DNA of 47,114 nt from Methanobacteriota archaeon (GTDB lineage: Archaea; Thermoplasmatota; Poseidoniia; Poseidoniales; Thalassarchaeaceae): assembly GCA_011523055.1 (NCBI GenBank), contig WTHQ01000032.1, positions 1-47,114 on the forward strand. Direction: 5' to 3'. The notes under the pieces were generated by a model that saw only the letters and a program-made list of their open reading frames with translations, was not told the origin of the DNA and ran no database searches. Below, piece after piece: positions 41,070 to 47,114 of this stretch. The translations under genes and the position numbers were made by a program. Position 1 is the stretch's first letter. The number at the start of each line of letters is the position of its first letter.

Positions 41070-43235
41070 ATGAACAGGGCTGCAGGACCAACGCTCCGCA
41101 GGGCAAATCTGGGCCTTAGGACCCGCCTGGTGGCCGTCCTGATGCCCTTCCTCCTGTCGGTCCTGGCCCCGGTATCGGTCATCGCGCCGGTCTCAGCACA
41201 GGATCAAGGAGGGGAGAACTCACCTGAGGACATATGGTCCGAGGAGTACATCTCCCAGACATTCCCATGGGCCCCTGAGTCCAACGATAGGCTGCAATTC
41301 CGCGAGTACCACGACTACTTCTCGATGAAAGCCAGGATGCAGGCGCTTGCCGACCAGAACCCCGGCTTCCTCGAGTACCACGAGGGCCTCTTGGGCGGGG
41401 TCAACGCAAGGGGCGTGGAAATGAGCGCGACCGAGTACGAAGGGTGGTACTACAACCACCCTAGCCCTTGGATGAAGATAACCGCTGATGTGGGGGGCGG
41501 GCAGTACAACGAGTTCAACGGGGACAACGGGAACTACGCCGACCGGCCCGACATCATGCTCGTCGGGAACCACCATGCCAGGGAGTGGATGTCGTTCGAG
41601 GTGCCGATGTTCTTCCTTGAGCAACTCGCCTTCTACTACGGGACCGCTGGCATCGACAACGACGGCGACGGCAGGATAGACGAGGATGGATGGGACGGCA
41701 TCGACAACGACGGCGACTGCCTCAGCCTGAACTCCTCGAACCAGGACTACAACGGGGATGGCATAAACTGCGGGCCAGGCGACCTCGGAGTCGACGAGGA
41801 CTTCTCCGAGCAGTTCATCACGGACATGGTCAACACCAGGGAGATCTACCTGATCCCGATGCTGAACGTGGACGGGGTCAGGTTCGATCGAGAGGTCTAC
41901 TGCGGTGAGTTCGCATGGGAGAACTGCTACCAGAGCGGCTGGAGGAAGAACCTCCGCGACAACACCGTCACAGGGGTCACCCCACTTCCGGACCCCGACG
42001 AGCAGGTCGACCCATCCTGCGATGGGGTCGACCTGAACAGGAACTACCAGTTCGAGTGGGGGGCCCCGTTGGGCGCCACAGGACCCCTCTTCCCCGGTGC
42101 CTGCTACTCATCCGGGCCCAACAACGACGTCTACAACGGCCCCGTGAACTACGAGGACAACGACGGTGACGGACTGGTCAACGAGGACCACGTCGATGGC
42201 AACGATGACGACGCCGACGGCCAAATCGACGAGGACTGGCTCGGAGGAAACTCGGAGCCGGAGACGAAGTTCATCCAGGACCTCACGGAGATGAACGACG
42301 ACAACGGGGATGGCGCCTCCGAGTTCAAGGCCACACTGAGCTGGCACTCATTCTCCGAGCTCGTGCTGTGGCCGTGGGGCCACTGCACGGACTGCGACAA
42401 CCCGGACCAGGAGTTCCTCGAGTACCACGGCTACAAGATGGGGGACATGACGGCCTACGCCCCCATGCAATCCTCTGACCTCTACCCAACCACGGGCGAC
42501 TTCTGCGATTGGCACTACGGCGTCCACAACTCGTACTGCTACACGATGGAGATAGGCAACGCCTTCCACGAGTACCCCGAGGACATCGCCCACATCTCCG
42601 TCAGGAACGTGGGGGTCCCCTGGTACATGATCGAGATCGCGGACGACCCGCGCTTCAGGGCCGTCCACGGGATCGAGAACATGAGCGCGAGGCACTGGCT
42701 CCAAACCCCCTCCGAGGTGGAGATCCCCTCGAAGGGCGACATCAACTTCGACCTCTGCCTCGACCAGTACTTCCCCTTCTCGATAAACAAGAACAGCTCG
42801 TTCCTGTCGTGGAGGTTCGTGGAGCCCACCAGGCAGCAGGACGACTTCGGCCCCACCGAGTGGAGGTTCGTCGACTGGAACAAGGCTGCGTTCGCCATCA
42901 AGGGAGAGTCATGCCAGCTGAGGGACGGGTCGAACGGGACCATACTCACCAGCAGCGTCCCGATACCCGACACATCGGTCGGGAAGCTCCAGTACCGCGC
43001 CCAGCTGGGCACGACCAATGGGGCGTTCCCCTTCACGTACCCGACGACAGAGGACGGGGGGAACTACTACGAGCTCACGATGCCCTACCGCGCTGGCTTC
43101 GGGTCAGCGGTCCTGTCCGTCCTGATGTTCGCCTTCATTGCGAGCATCGTGTGGGGTGGCCTGGCCTTCCTACTCAGGGTCATGCTGGACGAGGACGCCC
43201 CAGTCCTCTCCCTACCTCCGGAGGACGCTGAATGA
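41070..43235 (+). CDS. Secreted M14 zinc carboxypeptidase with calcium-binding-like inserts
   Basis: 721 residues from ATG 41070; a longer frame from 41022 is rejected because it would break the signal peptide (RLVAVLMPFLLSVLAPVSVI). Zinc ligands are H169 and E172 (GNHHAREWMSFE) and H426 (LSWHSFSELVLW). The substrate-binding Asn-Arg is NRNY at 323-326, and the catalytic Glu is E494 (CYTMEIGNAF). Two Asp-rich blocks, residues ~196-217 and ~363-390 (DNDGDGRIDEDGWDG, DNDGDGLVNEDHVDGNDD), resemble thrombospondin-3 or EF-hand calcium loops and interrupt the catalytic domain. A C-terminal membrane helix (SVLMFAFIASIVWGGLAFLL) would tether it to the cell surface. It probably frees amino acids for the adjacent transporter, whose start it overlaps by 4 bases. 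Confidence 0.93.
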   Translation: MNRAAGPTLRRANLGLRTRLVAVLMPFLLSVLAPVSVIAPVSAQDQGGENSPEDIWSEEYISQTFPWAPESNDRLQFREYHDYFSMKARMQALADQNPGFLEYHEGLLGGVNARGVEMSATEYEGWYYNHPSPWMKITADVGGGQYNEFNGDNGNYADRPDIMLVGNHHAREWMSFEVPMFFLEQLAFYYGTAGIDNDGDGRIDEDGWDGIDNDGDCLSLNSSNQDYNGDGINCGPGDLGVDEDFSEQFITDMVNTREIYLIPMLNVDGVRFDREVYCGEFAWENCYQSGWRKNLRDNTVTGVTPLPDPDEQVDPSCDGVDLNRNYQFEWGAPLGATGPLFPGACYSSGPNNDVYNGPVNYEDNDGDGLVNEDHVDGNDDDADGQIDEDWLGGNSEPETKFIQDLTEMNDDNGDGASEFKATLSWHSFSELVLWPWGHCTDCDNPDQEFLEYHGYKMGDMTAYAPMQSSDLYPTTGDFCDWHYGVHNSYCYTMEIGNAFHEYPEDIAHISVRNVGVPWYMIEIADDPRFRAVHGIENMSARHWLQTPSEVEIPSKGDINFDLCLDQYFPFSINKNSSFLSWRFVEPTRQQDDFGPTEWRFVDWNKAAFAIKGESCQLRDGSNGTILTSSVPIPDTSVGKLQYRAQLGTTNGAFPFTYPTTEDGGNYYELTMPYRAGFGSAVLSVLMFAFIASIVWGGLAFLLRVMLDEDAPVLSLPPEDAE

Positions 43236-45025
43236 GCGGGTCCTCCGACGAGTTCAGCGGCCGGTTGGGGCTAATCTTCGCAACCATCGGGGCAGCGATA
43301 GGCACGGGCAACATCTGGCGATTCCCGAGGATGGTCGGGGCGAACGGAGGGGGCTCATTCCTGGTCCCCTGGCTGATCTTCCTGTTCCTATGGTCCATCC
43401 CCCTGGTCATCGCCGAGTTCGCCATGGGCAAGAGGTCCAGGACCGGCACGGTGGGGACCTTCCGCATCTTCAACGGCCCTAAGTTCGCGTGGATGGGCCT
43501 CTGGACCGCATGGATCTCGACAGCGATCGGGTTCTACTACGCCGTGGTCACAGGGTGGTGCATCAACTACTTCCAGACTGCACTCAGGGGCGGGCTCGGA
43601 TCAGACGTGGACACCACGGAGGTGTGGAACAGCTTCCTACAGGCCCCCGGCGAGGTGGTCATGTTCCAGGCACTCGCCGTGGTCATCACGATGGCCGCGA
43701 TATGGAAGGGGGCGAAGGCGATCGAGAAGGTCAATGTGATCCTCATGGTGTCCCTGTTCATCCTCCTGTTCTCAGCCCTCTTCCTGGCCTTCATCATGGA
43801 CCTGAACGACGGCTCGCTGGACGGCTTCGTCTACATGTTCAGCATACAACCCGAGTACCTGGTGCAGCCGGAGACGTGGATCAACGGGCTGTCCCAGTCG
43901 GCGTGGTCCTGCTCAGCCGGCATGGGAATGGCCATCACCTACTCAGTCTACATGAGGAAGGACGAGGACACCACCCTGAACGCCGCAACCATGTGCCTGG
44001 CGAACAACAGCATATCCATCATCGCCGGTCTAACGGTGATGATGGCGGTCTTCTCCGTCGTCGACGACCCCCTCTCAGCGGTCAGCGGGGGAAGCAGCGC
44101 CATCACCTTCCTGGTGCTGCCAGAGGTTTTCGCCCAAGCCCCGGGGGGCCCGGTCGTTCAGCTCGCCATGGTGGCCATGTTCTTCCTGGCCCTCTCTTTC
44201 GCCGCCCTGACCTCGATGATATCCACGGTCGAGCTCTGTGTCAGGAACTTCGTCGACCATGGGGTCGATCGCGAGAAGGCGGTGGGGTTCACGAGCATCG
44301 CGATCTTCCTGTTCGGGATCCCAAGCGCCGCCACGTGGATCCTGGTCGATGACTCCACAGGTGTGGCCTTCCCCCAGTTCCTAGAGGTGCAGGACCACAT
44401 ATGGGGGTACGGCCTCATGTTCAGCGGCCTGTTCATCGCCTTCGCCATCTGGAAGTACGGCTGGCTCAGGTACAAGGCTTGGCAGACCCAGAGCGGGGTC
44501 GAGGGGTTCTCGTTCAGGGACTACCTCGATCACGGGGTCTCCTCCTTCCGAGACGACTTCATCAACACCGGGGACAACGACTGGTGGATTGGGAAGTGGT
44601 GGGACTACATCCTCTACCTGGGCTTCCCGCTCATGTTCGTGACGCTCATGGGCAGCTTCTTCATCGACTTGCTGGCGACGGTCGAGGACCCCTGGAGCCC
44701 CACGAACCCCAAGGGCATCACGATCATCCTCATCTTCTGGGGGATAACCGCGGGCCTCTTCATCAGCATGAACAAGCTCATGCTCGTCAACAGAGTCGTT
44801 CCCACCGGCAACTCCGGCTTCCCGATGTGCCTCCTCACGGGGGAGTACGTACTCGAGCCAAGGCCACTCTACAGGAACGTGCCAGAGGGGGCCGAGGTCC
44901 CGATCGACACCCTGCCGGGGGGCATGGACCCGTACATCGTGAAAGTCGGTGAGGACCCCCCAGAGCCAACCCCCCAGGCCCTCGGTGTCAGCCATGCCAA
45001 AGTGATGGACGCTGAGATCGCATGA
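43232..45025 (+). CDS. Sodium-dependent neurotransmitter:sodium symporter (NSS) family amino-acid transporter
   Basis: 597 residues, about 12 helices. The NSS hallmark in helix 1 is ATIGAAIGTGNIWRFPRMVG (GNIWRFP). GGGSFLVPWLIFLFLWSIPL and IAEFAMGKRSRTG follow, and later helix 6/8 patterns (QSAWSCSAGMGMAITYSVYM). Family members carry amino acids or related small molecules with Na+. The substrate is unknown; the upstream secreted carboxypeptidase makes an amino acid likely. The start overlaps the peptidase stop by 4 bases and the stop overlaps the GtrA gene by 4 bases. Confidence 0.93.
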   Translation: MSGSSDEFSGRLGLIFATIGAAIGTGNIWRFPRMVGANGGGSFLVPWLIFLFLWSIPLVIAEFAMGKRSRTGTVGTFRIFNGPKFAWMGLWTAWISTAIGFYYAVVTGWCINYFQTALRGGLGSDVDTTEVWNSFLQAPGEVVMFQALAVVITMAAIWKGAKAIEKVNVILMVSLFILLFSALFLAFIMDLNDGSLDGFVYMFSIQPEYLVQPETWINGLSQSAWSCSAGMGMAITYSVYMRKDEDTTLNAATMCLANNSISIIAGLTVMMAVFSVVDDPLSAVSGGSSAITFLVLPEVFAQAPGGPVVQLAMVAMFFLALSFAALTSMISTVELCVRNFVDHGVDREKAVGFTSIAIFLFGIPSAATWILVDDSTGVAFPQFLEVQDHIWGYGLMFSGLFIAFAIWKYGWLRYKAWQTQSGVEGFSFRDYLDHGVSSFRDDFINTGDNDWWIGKWWDYILYLGFPLMFVTLMGSFFIDLLATVEDPWSPTNPKGITIILIFWGITAGLFISMNKLMLVNRVVPTGNSGFPMCLLTGEYVLEPRPLYRNVPEGAEVPIDTLPGGMDPYIVKVGEDPPEPTPQALGVSHAKVMDAEIA

Positions 45026-45498
45026 CTGACGACGGTCGCCGGCATGGACTCAGCACGCTCGCCCGTGAGTACGTCCTGTTCTGCCTCGTCGGGACCTTCA
45101 ACCTCGCCGTTTTCTTCCTGATGTACCTCGCATCGTACTCCCTCCTCGACGGCGTCCACTACCGTGCCGCTACCTCCTGGTCGATATCCTACCTGTTGAG
45201 CTCCATCCTGTCCCACAGCATGCACAGGTGGTTCACGTTCAAGTCCCTGTCCCCCTACGGAAAGAGCCTGGTAACGACGATGGCCGTCTACTCAATCATG
45301 CTGGTCGTCTCTACGGCCTCCCAAGCGCTCCTCGCAGACAACATGGGGTACAACCACGTCCTCGTCTGGGCCCTGAACACGCTCGCCTTCGGGCTAGCCT
45401 CGTTCATCGCGTTGAGGTTCATCGCCTTCCCTGCCTCTGACGGCTCCATATCAGTCAGGGAACGCATGCAGAACTCTAGGATCGGGCGTAGGTCTTGA
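45022..45498 (+). CDS. GtrA-like family membrane protein
   Basis: 158 residues, four helices. The pattern REYVLFCLVGTFNLAVFFLM, SWSISYLLSSILSHSMHRWF with TFKS, then VYSIMLVVSTASQALL, and VWALNTLAFGLASFIALRFI with AF, is that of GtrA/DPMS3-like proteins. These help move or stabilise lipid-linked sugars, or assist glycosyltransferases. No sugar transferase lies next to it here. It overlaps the NSS transporter by 4 bases and is one base before hisS, so it is probably part of one transcript. Confidence 0.88.
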   Translation: MTDDGRRHGLSTLAREYVLFCLVGTFNLAVFFLMYLASYSLLDGVHYRAATSWSISYLLSSILSHSMHRWFTFKSLSPYGKSLVTTMAVYSIMLVVSTASQALLADNMGYNHVLVWALNTLAFGLASFIALRFIAFPASDGSISVRERMQNSRIGRRS

Positions 45499-45499
45499 A

Positions 45500-46780
45500 G
45501 TGCATAGGGGTGTACCGGCGAGCGTGTCAAGCGGGGTGCGTGGTACCAGGGACTTCTACCCCGAGGACATGCGGGTCAGGAGCTGGCTCTTCGGAAAGTT
45601 CCACGACGCGGCGAAGTCGCACGGCTTCGAGGAGTATGACGCCCCTGTCCTGGAGACCGAGGAGATCTACACCCGAAAGGCCGGGGACGAGATCGTCTCC
45701 CAGCTGTACAGCTTCGAGGACAAGGGTGGCAGACGGGTCTCACTGAGGCCTGAGATGACCCCCTCCCTCGCTCGCATGGTGATGGCCAGGTCGGGAACGC
45801 TGCCCACGCCGATAAAGTGGTACTCAATACCACAGTGCTGGCGGTACGAGAGGACCCAGAGGGGGCGCGGGAGGGAGCACTACCAGTGGAACGTGGACAT
45901 CTGGGGCATGAGCGACATCAGGGCCGACGCCGAGCTACTCTCCGTCATGGTCCACCTGCTGAGGTCCCTCGGCCTGAGCGAGGAGGACATCGTGGTCAGG
46001 GTCAGCAACAGGAAGGTGCTCGAGCAGGTCCTCGGTGACCTCGGGATTGAGGGGGACGAATTCACGGAGACCTGCGTGATCATCGACAAGATGGACAAGG
46101 TCCCAGAGGAGAAGATCAAGGAGATGCTCAAGGAGACGGGCATCGATGAGGAAGCGATAAGGAGGATACTGTCGATAATGGGCGTCAAGGAGCTCGGGGC
46201 ACTCGCCTCGGAGCTCGGCGAGGGTAGCCCAGCAGTCCAAGAGCTGACCTCGCTCCTGACCCTCTGCGACTCGTATGGGATCAGGGGCTGGATTGAGCTG
46301 GACACCTCCGTCGTCCGGGGACTGTCGTACTACACGGGAACCGTGTTCGAGGCCCACGACCGAGCAGGGGAGCTCAGGGCCATCTGCGGAGGTGGCCGAT
46401 ACGACAGGCTCATCGGGACGCTCGGCGGCAAGGACATGCCTGCGACAGGGTTCGGTTTCGGTGACATGGTCATCATGGAGCTTCTGAGGGAGAAGGGCAT
46501 CGTACCGGACCTTGGGCATGACGTCCAGGACGTCGTCTTCTGCCTCGATGAGGCCAACAGGGGGGATGCCATGGCGATCGCCGGCAGACTCAGACAGACC
46601 GGTAGGTTGGTCGACCTCGTGCTCGAGGAGAAGAGGATGAAGTGGGCATTGAGGCACGCGGACAGGGTCGCCGCTGAGAGGCTCGTGATGATCCTCCCGG
46701 AGGAGTGGTCCCGTGGCAAGGTCAAGGTCAGGGACATCTCATCGGGCACCGAGACAGAGCACGAGCCGGGCAGCCTGTGA
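45500..46780 (+). CDS. hisS: Histidyl-tRNA synthetase
   Basis: 426 residues from GTG 45500, with AGGT 6 bases upstream, one base after the GtrA stop. Class II synthetase that charges tRNA-His. Motifs: VRGTRDFYPEDMRVRSWLF (motif 1 region), SLRPEMTPSLARMV, motif 2 CWRYERTQRGRGREHYQWNV, histidine-A motif GLSYYTGTVFEAHDRAGELR with AICGGGRYD, and motif 3 ATGFGFGDMVIMELL. The C-terminal anticodon-binding alpha/beta domain follows (VVFCLDEANRGDAMAIAGRL). Length is normal. It is followed after 22 bases by the convergent end of a surface protein gene. Confidence 0.95.
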   Translation: MHRGVPASVSSGVRGTRDFYPEDMRVRSWLFGKFHDAAKSHGFEEYDAPVLETEEIYTRKAGDEIVSQLYSFEDKGGRRVSLRPEMTPSLARMVMARSGTLPTPIKWYSIPQCWRYERTQRGRGREHYQWNVDIWGMSDIRADAELLSVMVHLLRSLGLSEEDIVVRVSNRKVLEQVLGDLGIEGDEFTETCVIIDKMDKVPEEKIKEMLKETGIDEEAIRRILSIMGVKELGALASELGEGSPAVQELTSLLTLCDSYGIRGWIELDTSVVRGLSYYTGTVFEAHDRAGELRAICGGGRYDRLIGTLGGKDMPATGFGFGDMVIMELLREKGIVPDLGHDVQDVVFCLDEANRGDAMAIAGRLRQTGRLVDLVLEEKRMKWALRHADRVAAERLVMILPEEWSRGKVKVRDISSGTETEHEPGSL

Positions 46781-46802
46781 CGCACTCTCCCTTGAATCGA
46801 CT

Positions 46803-47114
46803 TCATTCAGAGGATCTTCGGGACGCGATCGCACCTGCTGCCATGGCACCCAGTCCAGCCAGAAGCCCGAAGCCGGGTAGCCCAGAATCAGTCGACGACG
46901 GTGGAGGGTTGTCCCCTCCGACGGCATTTGGGTCTGTGGCGTTGATCACAGGGAATAGGATCTCGGTTTCCATCCCATCTTGGTTGTCCGAGTAGTAGAT
47001 GCCGAAGTATCCTGAGCAATCAAAAACTACACACTCTATCCCGCCTGGGTTTGGCTTGGAGTACTCGAACTGGATCTGGGGCTCCTCGAAGCTCTTGTTC
47101 CATCGAGTCATGTT
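46803..47114 (-). CDS. C-terminal part of a surface protein with PGF-CTERM-like sorting signal
   Basis: The last ~103 residues of a minus-strand gene that continues past the right edge; the frame is open to the window end, so the visible ATG at 47111 need not be the start. It ends in a Pro/Ser/Thr-rich spacer (GGDNPPPSSTDSG), the tripeptide PGF within LPGFG, a short hydrophobic helix, and a basic RR before the stop. That is the PGF-CTERM pattern cleaved by archaeosortase A for lipid anchoring of S-layer and other surface proteins. The preceding part (IECVVFDCSGYFGIYYSDNQ) looks like an extracellular beta-domain. The anchoring inference is by analogy with haloarchaea. Confidence 0.8.
   Translation of the reverse strand, partial: NMTRWNKSFEEPQIQFEYSKPNPGGIECVVFDCSGYFGIYYSDNQDGMETEILFPVINATDPNAVGGDNPPPSSTDSGLPGFGLLAGLGAMAAGAIASRRSSE

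Noticed and set aside
41650-42240. Repeated GACAACGACGG-type units looking like a tandem repeat or CRISPR-like array
   Set aside because: Units differ, have no spacers and lie in frame within the M14 gene, where they encode Asp-rich calcium-loop-like segments.
42509-43231. A 240-codon frame inside the M14 peptidase
   Set aside because: The peptidase frame carries the catalytic Glu and the membrane helix here; the other frame has no recognisable content.
43489-44352. A 287-codon open frame inside the NSS transporter on the same strand
   Set aside because: The NSS frame has intact family motifs across this interval. The alternative is Arg/His/Gly-rich with no domain, which is a by-product of G/C-ending codons.
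45935-46657. A 240-codon minus-strand frame opposite hisS
   Set aside because: hisS motifs cover this stretch; the other frame is a mirror of biased codons.
1-47114. Mobile elements, integrases, toxin-antitoxin or defence genes
   Set aside because: None of the genes shows transposase, recombinase, restriction, Cas or toxin motifs, and no flanking direct or inverted repeats were noticed.

Overview
The window reads as one contiguous, tightly packed chromosomal segment of a planktonic euryarchaeon. The best fit by recognition is Marine Group II (Candidatus Poseidoniia). Archaeal markers are the run eL21 / Rpo4 / DUF655 protein / KsgA, an archaeal-type Pus10, a TrmB-family regulator, a tRNA-Thr(CGU) gene, and a PGF-CTERM-like surface protein tail. 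Typical of surface-ocean relatives are the phytoene synthase and desaturase pair, a class II photolyase, a secreted M14 peptidase, and many bacterial-looking genes (GpmA, PdxH, MutY, RidA, UppS). The lineage call is inference, because no marker was searched. I saw no IS element, integrase, CRISPR array, rRNA or phage gene.

Layout, 0-11 kb: the end of an AIM24-like gene and an FAH-family hydrolase (minus) diverge from a DnaJ-like gene followed by a very large RND/MMPL exporter (plus). That exporter meets a second RND protein head-on with a 21-bp coding overlap. The second exporter is the last gene of a minus operon: class II photolyase, SRPBCC-epimerase fusion, RND exporter, joined by 4-bp overlaps.

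11-19.4 kb (plus): ribA, a Bcp-like peroxiredoxin and a TrmB regulator. Then comes a coupled operon of ABC1 kinase, pdxH, a short-chain dehydrogenase and a flavin amine oxidase, all with ATGA overlaps. After it lie a membrane protein, mutY and a Rieske protein.

19.4-23.1 kb (minus): a carotenoid block of crtB and crtI, then a lipoprotein with a thioredoxin-like CxxC and an ABA4-like (DUF4281) membrane protein. 23.1-29.4 kb (plus): a DUF971 protein, pus10, then the translation and transcription cluster (eL21 with an extra helix-hairpin-helix domain, rpo4, DUF655, ksgA), an unrecognised HhH-like/zinc-ribbon protein, a 2Fe-2S ferredoxin and a small membrane protein.

29.4-41 kb: an M24 peptidase with a small CPCC protein (minus), pgk (plus) abutting a tRNA-Thr on the other strand, a four-helix membrane protein, and a minus run of HAD phosphatase, uppS, NUDIX, RidA, MFS and phosphohexomutase. 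Then come an unrecognised two-helix protein, GpmA and an MscS channel. 41-46.8 kb (plus): secreted M14 zinc carboxypeptidase, sodium-coupled NSS transporter, GtrA protein and hisS, end to end. By eye this block has a stronger G/C third-position preference than the rest. The first two genes suggest extracellular peptide breakdown followed by amino-acid uptake. The window ends in the C-terminus of a surface protein on the minus strand.

Genes commonly overlap by 1-23 bases, TTG and GTG starts are frequent, and there is no gene-free stretch over 300 bases. Several promoters place a TATA-like box about 25 bases before the start codon, which implies leaderless mRNAs. Where a longer open frame ran into the upstream gene, I chose starts from ribosome-binding sites, ATGA/TTGA overlaps or TATA spacing.
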